A DNA stretch of 64,000 bases from Solirubrobacterales bacterium (GTDB lineage Bacteria; Actinomycetota; Thermoleophilia; Solirubrobacterales; 70-9): contig JAICSS010000004.1 in NCBI GenBank assembly GCA_025936755.1, positions 1 to 64,000 on the forward strand, written 5' to 3'. The notes below the pieces were generated by a model. The model was not told where the DNA came from. It did no database searches and was given only the letters and a program-made list of their open reading frames with translations. Made by a program: the position numbers and the translations under genes. This document shows, in pieces, positions 31,446-39,836 of this stretch; position 1 is the first letter of the stretch, and the number at the start of each line of letters is the position of its first letter.

Positions 31446-33274
31446 GGGCGGTCCCTGAGGTCGAAGACGACGATGTTGCCGCTGTCGTAGGTGCGGCCGA
31501 GCCGCCGTTCGCCGAACTTGCGCATCGCGGCGCGGGGCAGCAGCGCATCCCCTTCGGACCCCGGCACGTAGAAGAAGGAGCCGCGCCCCGGATCGGTCGC
31601 CACCTTGCGGCGGTCGGCGACGATGTAGCCGAGGCCGTTGCCGCGCAGCGAGGGCAGCTCCCAGTTCGAGAGCGAGGTCTCCGGCAGGATCGTCTTGATC
31701 GCCAGCGCGTCGCCGGTCTTCGCCCGCGCTTCCCCCGGCGCCAGGATCATCCGCGCGTCGGCGTCGGCCGCGGCGAACTTCCCCCCCGGCAGCCGCTCGC
31801 CGATCCAGCGCGCGAGCGTGATCGGTTCCGATTCGAGCTCGGTCCCGCCGGCGGTGATCCGCGTCGGCTGGGCGAGCTGGCTGTCCCAGGGCCAGCCGGC
31901 GATCGCGCCGCCGACGACGACGACGGCGATGCAGGCGAGCAGCGCCGCCCGGCGCAGGAGCAGCCGCGGCCCGGCCCGCATCAGCCGCAGGACAGCGTGG
32001 GCGACGACGAAGGCGAGGCCGATGAACAGGTACATGCCGGCGCGGTTGCCGGTCTCCCAGGCCTCCGGCGCGAGGCGCAGGGCCAGGGTGGCGAAGAAGG
32101 CGGCGCCGCCGAGGCAGAAGAGCACGACGAAGGGCCGTTTCGCCCGCCGCCCCCAGGCTTCGCGGAAGCCGGCGAGGTATCCGAGGAGGAGCAGACCGAC
32201 CGCGGCGAGCGTGATCAGGCGGGCGAGAAAGGGGGTTTCGTAGACGACGGCGGAGGAGGGCGACTGGAAGAGGCCGCGCGCCTTCGAGGCGCCGAAGATC
32301 GTGTTCCAGATCGAGGTGACCGCCCCCGAGAGGACCGGGCTCAGGTAGTCGACGGTGTTGGGAGCGGCGACCAGCAGCCAGCCCGCCGCCAGGACCGCGG
32401 CGAAGACCGCGAAGGGCCACGGGTTCGGTTTCGGCGAGCGGACGAGGCGGTAGATCACCGCCAGCAGCGCCAGGACGATGACCAGGGCGTAGGAGGTGAG
32501 GTGGTGGGTGACGACGACGGCCATGGTTCCGAGGACGATCGGCGCCGCCCACGAGCGCGCCAGCCTCGGCCCGGCCGCCTCGCGCTCGGCGAGGGCGGCC
32601 AGAACCGCGACCAGCAGCGGCAGCGAGAGCGACTCGTAGGAGTACTGGACCCCCCAGTAGAGGAAGTTGGAGCTGCCGGCGTAGATGACCACGGCGAGGC
32701 CGGCGAGGCGGTGGGAGCCGCTGACGCGGGTGAAGAGGACGAAGAGGGCCAGGACCAGCAGCAGCCGCGCCAGGCCGATCAGGATCACCCCCGCCCCGAA
32801 GCTCGACATCCCGGTGAGCGACATCAGGGCCGAGGTCGCGCTGGCCAAGCCGGGGTAGCCGGAGGTGACGGGCAGGATCGGATTGCCGTTGAAGAGGCCG
32901 TGGTGGAGCATCGCCTGGTTGGCGTTGTAGGCGTGGATCGGCTCGTCGGGAAAGGTGAAGAGGAAGGGGTCGCGGATCACCTTGATCGCGTAGAGCGAGA
33001 GGGCGAAGAGGGCGGCGAGGGCGAAGCGCTCCCGCAGGCTGACGTCCTCCATGCCGATCCGGGCGGCGATCGGCACGACGACCAGCAGCACCCCGGCCCA
33101 GTAGACGAGCTGGGTCGGGTCGCCGCCTTCGCGCGAGAGCGCGTTGGCGTAGGCGCAGAGGAGGAGCCCGACGGCGGCGCCGAGCACGATCAGGGCCAGG
33201 GGCGAGGGGCCCGTCGCGAGCAGCCTCTGCCGGCGCCCAGGGGCGCGGGAATCCCTGCTGCTCATCGGCGGCAT
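31442..33274 (-). CDS. Large polytopic membrane protein, glycosyltransferase-like
   Basis: 610 residues with about twelve to fourteen hydrophobic segments up to residue 450 and an exposed C-terminal domain (about 455-610). A loop after the third or fourth segment contains DPFLFTFPDEPIHAYNANQ, and a later loop has VVTHHLTSY. The acid-rich first loop and overall plan recall GT-C glycosyltransferases or oligosaccharyltransferase-like enzymes, but no diagnostic motif is certain. It is the first gene of the eight-gene minus-strand operon; 33275-33363 must hold its promoter and that of the divergent methyltransferase. Confidence 0.55.
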   Translation of the reverse strand: MPPMSSRDSRAPGRRQRLLATGPSPLALIVLGAAVGLLLCAYANALSREGGDPTQLVYWAGVLLVVVPIAARIGMEDVSLRERFALAALFALSLYAIKVIRDPFLFTFPDEPIHAYNANQAMLHHGLFNGNPILPVTSGYPGLASATSALMSLTGMSSFGAGVILIGLARLLLVLALFVLFTRVSGSHRLAGLAVVIYAGSSNFLYWGVQYSYESLSLPLLVAVLAALAEREAAGPRLARSWAAPIVLGTMAVVVTHHLTSYALVIVLALLAVIYRLVRSPKPNPWPFAVFAAVLAAGWLLVAAPNTVDYLSPVLSGAVTSIWNTIFGASKARGLFQSPSSAVVYETPFLARLITLAAVGLLLLGYLAGFREAWGRRAKRPFVVLFCLGGAAFFATLALRLAPEAWETGNRAGMYLFIGLAFVVAHAVLRLMRAGPRLLLRRAALLACIAVVVVGGAIAGWPWDSQLAQPTRITAGGTELESEPITLARWIGERLPGGKFAAADADARMILAPGEARAKTGDALAIKTILPETSLSNWELPSLRGNGLGYIVADRRKVATDPGRGSFFYVPGSEGDALLPRAAMRKFGERRLGRTYDSGNIVVFDLRDRP

Positions 33275-33363
33275 CCAGCGATCTTACGCAGGCAAAGGGC
33301 GCTGACCCGCTTGCTAGGGTCGAGCGCGCGACCCAGCCCAGGCAGCGACATTTGGAGGCATTT

Positions 33364-34074
33364 TTGAGTTCGTCCCCTAGCCATGCCCTTCTCCAATCGG
33401 ACGCGGAGTGGGATGTCCGTAACCGAGTTCTTTCAGAGACGCTGACCGAGCTCGTCCGCAGCGAAGGACCTGATAACGCCAAGCAGGCGCTCGACGTCGG
33501 CTGCCAGAACGGCTGGACCACCGATCGCTACGCGAAGCTGACCGGCCTCGACTGGGTCGGGATCGACCCGGCGCTGAAGGAGGAACGCCGCTCGCCCGAC
33601 GGGGTCGCCCTCTACCCCGGGTTCAGCAACAAGCTCGACTTCCCCGACGACTCCTTCGACGTCCTGATGCTGGCCAACGTCTACGAGCACATCTTCCCCG
33701 AGGACCGGGTCGCGTCCTTCGCGGAGATGCGGCGGGTCCTGCGCCCCGGCGGCGTCGTCGTCGGGCAGATCCCCAATCCCTACTTCCCGATCGAGTCGCA
33801 CTCCCGCCTGCCGTTCATGGGCTGGCTGCCGATGCGCCTGCAGCTGATCTACTGGAAGCTCTCGCCGGCCCCCTGGGAGCACGACTTCTTCGTCGTCACC
33901 CCCAAGCACCTGCGGCGCGACGCCGCCGCCGGCGGCATGCGGCTGGCGATGGTGCGGAAGTTCAACTACCCGCCCGAGGTGATCCCGGAGAAGGTCCGCT
34001 GGATCGCGCGGCTGCTCGAGCGCCCGATGCGGGTCTGGCCCTGGGCCTGGCAGTTCGTCCTGCGGCCCGAGTGA
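33364..34074 (+). CDS. SAM-dependent methyltransferase
   Basis: 236 residues. GGAGG at 33354-33358 lies 5 bases before TTG 33364, so this start is preferred to TTG 33352. Motif I is ALDVGCQNGWTTDRYA, followed by VGIDPAL, FDVLMLANVYEHIFPEDR and VLRPGGVVVGQIPNP. The hydrophobic C-terminal half (LPFMGWLPMRLQLIYW, MRVWPWAWQF) suggests a membrane-bound or lipid-linked substrate. It is likely to methylate a glycan or lipid intermediate at the border of the locus. A GC-rich hairpin follows. Confidence 0.8.
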   Translation: MSSSPSHALLQSDAEWDVRNRVLSETLTELVRSEGPDNAKQALDVGCQNGWTTDRYAKLTGLDWVGIDPALKEERRSPDGVALYPGFSNKLDFPDDSFDVLMLANVYEHIFPEDRVASFAEMRRVLRPGGVVVGQIPNPYFPIESHSRLPFMGWLPMRLQLIYWKLSPAPWEHDFFVVTPKHLRRDAAAGGMRLAMVRKFNYPPEVIPEKVRWIARLLERPMRVWPWAWQFVLRPE

Positions 34075-34077
34075 TCC

Positions 34078-34104
34078 CGTCGGGCGGCCCGCGGCCGCCC
34101 GACG
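34078..34104. terminator. Bidirectional GC-rich hairpin terminator
   Basis: CGTCGGGCGGCC (34078-34089) pairs with its exact complement (34093-34104): a 12-bp stem with a 3-base loop, followed on the plus strand by TTTCCCG. It lies between the convergent methyltransferase and pckG. Confidence 0.75.
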
Positions 34105-34117
34105 TTTCCCGCGAACC

Positions 34118-35929
34118 TCAGCCCAGGCGCCGTTCCAGCGCCTCGAGCTGGGCGCTGACCTCGGCCGGCAGCCGGTCGCCGAACTCGGCCAGGTGCGTCT
34201 TGATCTGCGGCAGCTGCTCCTTGACCAGGTCGAGGTCGACCGAGAGCAGCTCCCGCATCGCCGCCTCGGAGATGTCGAGGCCGTCGGTGTCGATCTCGCC
34301 CTCGGCCGGGAGCAGCCCGACCGGGGTCTCGACCGCCTCGCCTTCGCCTTCGCAGCGGCGGAAGACCCACTCGAGGACGCGGCTGTTCTCGCCGAAGCCG
34401 GGCCAGAGGAACTTGCCGTCGGCGTCTTTGCGGAACCAGTTGACGTAGAAGACGCGCGGCAGCTGGGCGCCCTCGCGCTGGCCGATCTTCAGCCAATGGG
34501 CGAAGTAGTCGGCCATGTTGTAGCCGCAGAAGGGGAGCATCGCCATCGGGTCGAAGCGGAGCTGGCCGACGGCGCCGGCGGCAGCCGCGGTCGTCTCCGA
34601 GGACATCGTCGCCCCCATGAAGACCGCGTGCTCCCAGTCGAACGCTTCCTGGACCAGCGGCACCACGGTGGCGCGGCGGCCGCCGAAGAGGAAGGCGTCG
34701 ATCGGGACGCCGGCGGGGTCCTCCCACTCGGGCGCGATCGAGGGGCACTGGGAGGCGGGGGTGGTGAAGCGCGCGTTCGGGTGGGCGGCGGGCTTCTCGG
34801 ACTCGGGGGTCCAGTCGTTGCCGTGCCAGTCGATCGCGTGCGCCGGCGGCTCGCCGGTCATCCCCTCCCACCAGATGTCGCCGTCGTCGGTCTTGGCGCA
34901 GTTGGTGAAGATCGTGTTCCGCTCGATCGTGTCCATCGCGTTCGGGTTCGTCTTGTGGCTGGTGTTGGGGGCCACGCCGAAGAACCCGGCCTCGGGGTTG
35001 ACCGCGTAGAGGCGGCCGTCGGAGCCGAATTTCATCCAGGCGATGTCGTCGCCGACGGTCTCGACCTTCCAGTCGGGCAGGGTCGGGACCAGCATCGCCA
35101 GGTTGGTCTTGCCGCAGGCCGAGGGGAAGGCGCCGGTGATGTACTTGACCCGGCCGTCGGGCGCGGTCAGTTTGAGGATCAGCATGTGCTCGGCGAGCCA
35201 GCCCTCGTCGCGGGCCATCGCCGAGGCGATCCGCAGCGCGAAGCACTTCTTGCCGAGCAGGGCGTTGCCGCCGTAGCCCGAGCCGAAGGACCAGATTTCG
35301 CGGCTCTCGGGGTAGTGGACGATGTACTTGTTGGCCTCGTTGCAGGGCCAGGAGACGTCTTCGACTCCCTCGGCCAGCGGCATCCCGACCGAGTGGACGC
35401 AGGGGACGAACTCGCCGTCGGCCCCGAGCACGTCGAGGGCGGCCTTGCCCATCCGGGTCATGATCCGCATGTTGGTGGCGACGTAGGCCGAGTCGGTCAG
35501 CTGCACGCCGATTTCGGAGATCTCGGAGCCGAGCGGACCCATCGAGAAGGGGACGACGTACATCGTCCGGCCCTTCATCGAGCCCTTGAAGAGGTCGTTG
35601 AGGGTGGCGCGCATCTCCGCTGGGTCGCGCCAGTTGTTGGTCGGGCCGGCGTTCTCCTCCTTGTCGGAGCAGATGAAGGTGCGGTCTTCGACGCGGGCGA
35701 CGTCGGCGGGGTCGGAGAGGGCGAGGTAGGAGTTCGGGCGCTTGGCTTCGTCGAGGCGCTCGAAGGTGCCGGCGTCGATCAGGACCTGGGCGAGGCGGTC
35801 GTACTCCTCGGCGCTGCCGTCGCACCAGTAGACGGAGTCCGGTTCGGTCAGAGAGGCGATTTCGTCGACCCAGCCGAGGAGTTTGGAGTGGGTCGTCAGC
35901 TCGTCGGGGGCAGTGGTCAGGTCGCTCAT
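34118..35929 (-). CDS. pckG: Phosphoenolpyruvate carboxykinase (GTP)
   Basis: 603 residues, the usual length of GTP-dependent enzymes. It converts oxaloacetate and GTP to PEP, CO2 and GDP (gluconeogenesis), with Mn. The P-loop-like kinase-1a motif [14 protein letters not shown] carries the reactive active-site Cys, and GDDIAWM gives the kinase-2 acids. [29 protein letters not shown] and [15 protein letters not shown] are all family blocks, as is NWFRKD near the C-terminus. Start ATG 35929. The lipoprotein gene ends 20 bases upstream on the same strand, so they may share a transcript. Confidence 0.97.
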   Translation of the reverse strand: MSDLTTAPDELTTHSKLLGWVDEIASLTEPDSVYWCDGSAEEYDRLAQVLIDAGTFERLDEAKRPNSYLALSDPADVARVEDRTFICSDKEENAGPTNNWRDPAEMRATLNDLFKGSMKGRTMYVVPFSMGPLGSEISEIGVQLTDSAYVATNMRIMTRMGKAALDVLGADGEFVPCVHSVGMPLAEGVEDVSWPCNEANKYIVHYPESREIWSFGSGYGGNALLGKKCFALRIASAMARDEGWLAEHMLILKLTAPDGRVKYITGAFPSACGKTNLAMLVPTLPDWKVETVGDDIAWMKFGSDGRLYAVNPEAGFFGVAPNTSHKTNPNAMDTIERNTIFTNCAKTDDGDIWWEGMTGEPPAHAIDWHGNDWTPESEKPAAHPNARFTTPASQCPSIAPEWEDPAGVPIDAFLFGGRRATVVPLVQEAFDWEHAVFMGATMSSETTAAAAGAVGQLRFDPMAMLPFCGYNMADYFAHWLKIGQREGAQLPRVFYVNWFRKDADGKFLWPGFGENSRVLEWVFRRCEGEGEAVETPVGLLPAEGEIDTDGLDISEAAMRELLSVDLDLVKEQLPQIKTHLAEFGDRLPAEVSAQLEALERRLG

Positions 35930-35949
35930 TCGCCTCTAATTCGCCTCTC

Positions 35950-36276
35950 TCAATTCTTTGGTTTGAGGCCGATCATCGAGATGTCGGCATCCTTGTTGCG
36001 GATCTTCAAGATCGCTACTTCCCGCCTGTCGTCGGAAAAAATCACGTCGCACGTGAACGTCGCGCCCGGGTCCACAGACTGATCAGAAGGGCATTCGACC
36101 TGCTTGATCTTTTCATGAATCGAGTCTTCGAGGGACGCTTGGACGGTGTCCTGGAGCTTTTCCCGGCTGACGACGGTCCCGCATCCGGGCAGCGCCACGA
36201 GGGCGCAAATCGGCACCAGCAGGCAGAAAACGCGGGACCGGAAGCGGTTCTTCCGACCGGGGGGGCGGGGAAGCAC
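35950..36276 (-). CDS. DUF4333-like lipoprotein
   Basis: 108 residues from GTG 36276; no other start fits the export signal. An Arg/Lys-rich N-terminus and hydrophobic segment end in LPGC, a lipobox, so the protein would be anchored by a diacylglyceryl Cys at residue 32. The mature part has VECPSDQSVDPGATFTCDVIFSDDRREVAIL, which fits the DUF4333 family of small actinobacterial lipoproteins with a conserved Cys pair. Role unknown. It is less GC-rich than pckG and divergent from sucC, with 65 bases between starts. Confidence 0.7.
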   Translation of the reverse strand: MLPRPPGRKNRFRSRVFCLLVPICALVALPGCGTVVSREKLQDTVQASLEDSIHEKIKQVECPSDQSVDPGATFTCDVIFSDDRREVAILKIRNKDADISMIGLKPKN

Positions 36277-36341
36277 CCGGGCAGTAAAGCAGGGCGAGGC
36301 GACGATCTTCCGGGGGTCTCGGATAGGGTTCCGCGCCGCTG

Positions 36342-37559
36342 ATGCGCTTTTACGAGTACGAGGCCAGGAAGATCGTCGAGTTGGCGGGGGTTCCCGTCAC
36401 CAAGTACGGCTTCTGCACGAGCGCCGAGGAGGCGCGGAAGGTCGCCGAGGAGATCGGCGGGCCGGTCGTGATCAAGAGCCAGGTGCTGACCGGGGGCCGG
36501 ATGAAGGCCGGCGGGGTCAAGTTCGCCGACACGCCGGAGGAGGCCGCCCAGCACGCCGAGGAGATCCTGAAGCTGGAGATCAACGGCCACATGCCGCGCG
36601 GCGTCCTCGTCGACCCCAAAGCCGAGGTCAAGCAGGAGTACTACGCCGGGGTCGTCTGGGACGGGACCGCGAAGAAGCCGCTGATGCTGTTCAGCGACAT
36701 GGGCGGGATCGACATCGAGGAGGTCGCCGAGAAGCATCCCGAACACGTCGGCAAAGGCCACGTCTCCAACCTCCTCCCCGTCTCCGACTTCGAGGCCAAG
36801 CAGGTCGTCGCCGCGACCGGCGTCACCGGCTCGCAGCTGAACCGCGCGACCCCGGTCCTCGCTCGCCTCGCCCGCCTCTTCCGCGAGAACGACATGACCC
36901 TGGCCGAGATCAACCCGCTGGCCGAGCTGACCGACGGCAGCTTCGTCGCCCTCGACGCCCACATGGAGATGGAGGCCGAGGCGGTCGGCAGGCAGAAGAA
37001 GCTGCTGCGCAAGGAGCTGGGGATCGCCGAGGACGACACCCGCGAGACCTACGAGCCCTCCGACTTCGAGAAGAACGTCGGCGCGATCGACGCCGCCGAC
37101 CACCGCGGCGTGATCCAGGGCAAGGACCACGGCTTCACCGGCAACCTCGGCCTCGTGATCGGCGCCGGCGGCGGCTCGCTGACCCTGACCGACGCCGTCC
37201 GCAACCAGGGCGGGCAGCCGGCCAACTACTCGGAGATCGGCGGCAACCCCTCCGTCGCCAAGGCCTGCGGCCTCGCCAAGGAGGTGCTGGAAAAGGACGG
37301 CGTCGAGAAGATCGCGGTGATGATGTCGATCGTCTCCAACACCCGCGTCGACATCGTCGCCCGCGGCGTGATCAAGGCCTGCCTCGAGCTCGGCAAGGAC
37401 CCGGGCGAGACGATCGCGATCTTCCGCATCCCCGGCGCCTGGGAGGACGAGGGCTTCAAGATCCTCGAGAAATACGGGGTCGAGTACTGCGACCGCTCGG
37501 TCTCGATGTGGGAGGCCGCCGGCCGCGCCGTCTCGAAGATCCAGGGAGCGCCCGCGTGA
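36342..37559 (+). CDS. sucC: Succinate-CoA ligase beta subunit
   Basis: 405 residues with an N-terminal ATP-grasp domain (MRFYEYEARKIVELAGVPVTKYG, VVIKSQVLTGGRMKAGGVK) and a C-terminal CoA-ligase domain (GLVIGAGGGSLTLTDAV, GQPANYSEIGGNPS). The motif TLAEINPLAELTDGSFVALDA matches the metal site of SucC. It forms succinyl-CoA or succinate plus NTP with the SucD subunit encoded next. The stretch FSDMGGIDIEEVAEKHPEHV differs from the usual STEGGxxIE, and the protein is about 20 residues longer than E. coli SucC, so a related acid such as malate cannot be excluded. The stop overlaps sucD in a GTGA. Confidence 0.85.
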   Translation: MRFYEYEARKIVELAGVPVTKYGFCTSAEEARKVAEEIGGPVVIKSQVLTGGRMKAGGVKFADTPEEAAQHAEEILKLEINGHMPRGVLVDPKAEVKQEYYAGVVWDGTAKKPLMLFSDMGGIDIEEVAEKHPEHVGKGHVSNLLPVSDFEAKQVVAATGVTGSQLNRATPVLARLARLFRENDMTLAEINPLAELTDGSFVALDAHMEMEAEAVGRQKKLLRKELGIAEDDTRETYEPSDFEKNVGAIDAADHRGVIQGKDHGFTGNLGLVIGAGGGSLTLTDAVRNQGGQPANYSEIGGNPSVAKACGLAKEVLEKDGVEKIAVMMSIVSNTRVDIVARGVIKACLELGKDPGETIAIFRIPGAWEDEGFKILEKYGVEYCDRSVSMWEAAGRAVSKIQGAPA

Positions 37560-38473
37560 GCATCCTGCTCGACAAGGACACGACCTTCATCGTCCAGGGG
37601 ATCACCGGCCGCGAGGCGGTCAACCTGACGAAGGAGTGCCTCGACTACGGCTCCAAGGTCGTCGGCGGCGTCACCCCCGGCCGCAAGGGCCGCGAGGTCC
37701 ACGGCGTCCCGGTCTTCGACACCGTCGCCCAGGCGGTCGCCCACCACGGCGGCCCGATCGACGGCTCCGTCGTCACCGTCCCCCCCGCCTTCACCAAGGA
37801 CGCCGTGCTCGAGGCGATCGAGAACGGGATCGAGCTGATCGTCGTCGTCACCGAGCGGATCCCGCGCGGCGACGTCGCCGAGATGGTCGAGCTGGCCGAC
37901 ATGCGCGGCGCCCGCATCATCGGGCCCAACTGCCTCGGCCTGATCGTCCCCGAGGTCTGCAAGATGGGCGGCATCGGCGGGCCCGCCAAAGACGCCGCCA
38001 AGGCCTACCAGCCCGGCCGCGTCGGGGTGATGAGCCGCTCGGGCGGGATGACCACCGAGATCTCCTCCTCGCTGACCCAGGCCGGCCTCGGCGTCTCCAC
38101 CGCCGTCTCGATCGGCGGCGACGCGATCATCGGCTCCGCCTACGCCGAGCTGATGCCTTACTTCGAGGCCGACGAGCAGACCGAGGCGATCGTCATCTAC
38201 ACCGAGCCCGGCGGCCGCATGGAGGCCCAGCTCGCCGAATGGGTCAAAGACAACAACAGCCGCCTCCCGATCGTCGCCTTCATGGCCGGCAAATTCATGG
38301 ACGACGAGGAGATGAAGGGCATGTCCTTCGGCCACGCGGGAACCATCGTCGAGGGCGTCGAGGACACCGCGACCGAGAAGATCGCCCGCCTCGAAGCCGC
38401 CGGCATCCGCGTCGTCGAGCGCATCGACGAGATTCCCGACGTCGTCAAGGAGAAGCTGGGAGCGACCGCCTGA
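37556..38473 (+). CDS. sucD: Succinate-CoA ligase alpha subunit
   Basis: 305 residues from GTG 37556. It has the CoA-binding Rossmann domain (FIVQGITGREAVNLTKECLDYGSKVVGGVTPGRKG), the stretch IIGPNCLGLI, and the phosphohistidine H260 in SFGHAGTIVEG. It takes the phosphate from NTP and passes it to succinate with SucC. The frame is open far upstream, but that part is the other-frame shadow of sucC. The last A of its TGA is the first base of the next ATG (TGATG), so the ferredoxin is translationally coupled. Confidence 0.92.
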   Translation: MSILLDKDTTFIVQGITGREAVNLTKECLDYGSKVVGGVTPGRKGREVHGVPVFDTVAQAVAHHGGPIDGSVVTVPPAFTKDAVLEAIENGIELIVVVTERIPRGDVAEMVELADMRGARIIGPNCLGLIVPEVCKMGGIGGPAKDAAKAYQPGRVGVMSRSGGMTTEISSSLTQAGLGVSTAVSIGGDAIIGSAYAELMPYFEADEQTEAIVIYTEPGGRMEAQLAEWVKDNNSRLPIVAFMAGKFMDDEEMKGMSFGHAGTIVEGVEDTATEKIARLEAAGIRVVERIDEIPDVVKEKLGATA

Positions 38474-38718
38474 TGCCCGAGCAGCTGAACAAGGTCTTCA
38501 TCGACGTCGAGGTCGAGGACTCGATCCGCAACGACGCCGCGATCGCCGCCAAGCTCGAGGAAGTCTGCCCCGTGGACATCTACAAGGACGCCGGCGGCGC
38601 CGTCGAGATCGTCGACTCCAACGTCGACGAGTGCGTCCTCTGCCGCCTCTGCATCGAGGCCAGCCCCCCGGGCACCGTGCACGTCAAGAAGCTCTACGAC
38701 GGCACCGAGCTCCAGTAG
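38473..38718 (+). CDS. Small FixX-like 4Fe-4S ferredoxin
   Basis: 81 residues. Four Cys are present: C32-P33 and then C54-x2-C57-x2-C60 (CVLCRLC). The order Cys-Pro first, then CxxCxxC, fits one [4Fe-4S] cluster and resembles the FixX-type ferredoxin-like proteins that serve electron-transfer flavoprotein dehydrogenases. It is unlike the usual two-cluster 7-8 Cys ferredoxin. It is coupled to sucD through TGATG, so it is expressed with the succinyl-CoA ligase. The partner oxidoreductase is not in the window. About 49 bases without a gene follow. Confidence 0.75.
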   Translation: MPEQLNKVFIDVEVEDSIRNDAAIAAKLEEVCPVDIYKDAGGAVEIVDSNVDECVLCRLCIEASPPGTVHVKKLYDGTELQ

Positions 38719-38767
38719 AAGCTCTTCGTTCGCAGCGCCACATCTAAGTGGGGGTAAAATCGAGGCC

Positions 38768-39772
38768 GTGTCCCTTCCCCCGGGCCAGCGAATCACCTTA
38801 ACCAAGCGCATTGGCGAGGCCCTTCAGCAGCAAGATCTTCCGAATATCGATCTTACGCTGGATACCTTCGAAGTTCCGTCGGCTCCCCCTCCGGAGGAAA
38901 CCTGGGAATCTCAAAAATACGAGTACGTTCTACGGCGCTTGGTTCAGGCGGGTGGGCCCATCCTCGTTGAGCTCCATGCTCATCTGTACCCCGACGCGCC
39001 GGACCCAAGTAAGGAGCGCTTCGATCCAGAAGCCGCTGGAGCTTGGCGCGAAGGATATTTCCGGCTCTTCCTAAGCCATACCCACCCCCACAAAATCCTG
39101 GCCGCGGCTATCAAAGAAGTGCTTGCCGATTACGGGATCGACGTCTTCGTCGCGCACGACATGATCGAACCGACGAGGGAATGGCAAGACGAAATCGAGA
39201 CGGCCCTGGGAACCTGTGACGCACTGGCTGCGCTCTGGACGCCAGATTTCATTGAGAGCCGCTGGTGCGACCAAGAGGTCGGGATCGCCATGGGCCGAGG
39301 ACGGCTCATCGTCGCGATCAGACAGGGGGCAGACCCCCATGGGTTCATTGGCAAATACCAAGCGGTCACGGGCGACACCTCCGGCATCGGGAGCGGCCGG
39401 ACCATTGCGCGACGGATCTTGGATGCTCTGTGGGCAAGCGACATGACGAGGGGGCTCGTGGCCCGCCCCGCTGTAGTCGCCTACGCGAAAAGCATCAGCT
39501 TTGAGGAGGCGCGGATTCACTGCAAACGCGTCCTCCAGCTGGGGGCCGACGAGTGGTCTGAGGATCTGGTGGAGATGGCTGAAGAGGCAGGAAAAGAGAA
39601 CAGGCAGCTCGAGGAAGGTCTCTGGCTCGAGCGCGGCGCGGACTACAACAAGCCGATCCCGCAGTTACTGTCAGCCCACCTCGACTCCTTACTGAAGCGG
39701 AGCCCCCCGCCGGAGCCATCCGACTTCCAAAGTGCCTCCACCGGAGCGACGGAAGACAACATTCCCTTCTAA
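38768..39772 (+). CDS. TIR-domain protein
   Basis: 334 residues from GTG 38768. Residues about 97-190 form a TIR (TIR_2-like) domain: YFRLFLSHTHPHKILAAAIK, GIDVFVAHDMIEPTREWQDEI, CDALAALWTPDFIESRWCDQEVGIAMGRG. The Glu in the SRWCDQE box is the position of the NADase Glu in many TIR enzymes. The N-terminal 90 residues are mostly helical and contain KYEYVLRRLVQAGGPILVELHAHLY; the C-terminal 120 are unrecognised. Bacterial TIR proteins often act in phage defence or interbacterial effectors by cleaving NAD. Codon use is less GC-biased than in the neighbouring genes, a sign of transfer. It stands alone, with no partner sensor. Confidence 0.8.
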   Translation: MSLPPGQRITLTKRIGEALQQQDLPNIDLTLDTFEVPSAPPPEETWESQKYEYVLRRLVQAGGPILVELHAHLYPDAPDPSKERFDPEAAGAWREGYFRLFLSHTHPHKILAAAIKEVLADYGIDVFVAHDMIEPTREWQDEIETALGTCDALAALWTPDFIESRWCDQEVGIAMGRGRLIVAIRQGADPHGFIGKYQAVTGDTSGIGSGRTIARRILDALWASDMTRGLVARPAVVAYAKSISFEEARIHCKRVLQLGADEWSEDLVEMAEEAGKENRQLEEGLWLERGADYNKPIPQLLSAHLDSLLKRSPPPEPSDFQSASTGATEDNIPF

Positions 39773-39803
39773 CCGCTGCGAATCGCGCAGCTCGATCCCG
39801 AGC

Positions 39804-39836
39804 CGGCTCTGAGCGCCGCGCCGGCGTTCAGAGCTG
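39804..39836. terminator. Hairpin between convergent TIR and phosphoesterase genes
   Basis: CTCTGA with CGCCG pairs with CGGCG and TCAGAG across a 3-base loop (one G-T wobble), extended by outer pairs to 39804-39836. The phosphoesterase stop lies in the right arm. Confidence 0.55.

Noticed and set aside
36342-38473. Malate-CoA ligase (MtkAB) paired with the malyl-CoA lyase at the left edge
   Set aside because: The genes are 36 kb apart and the motifs do not separate the two ligase types; kept as succinate-CoA ligase.
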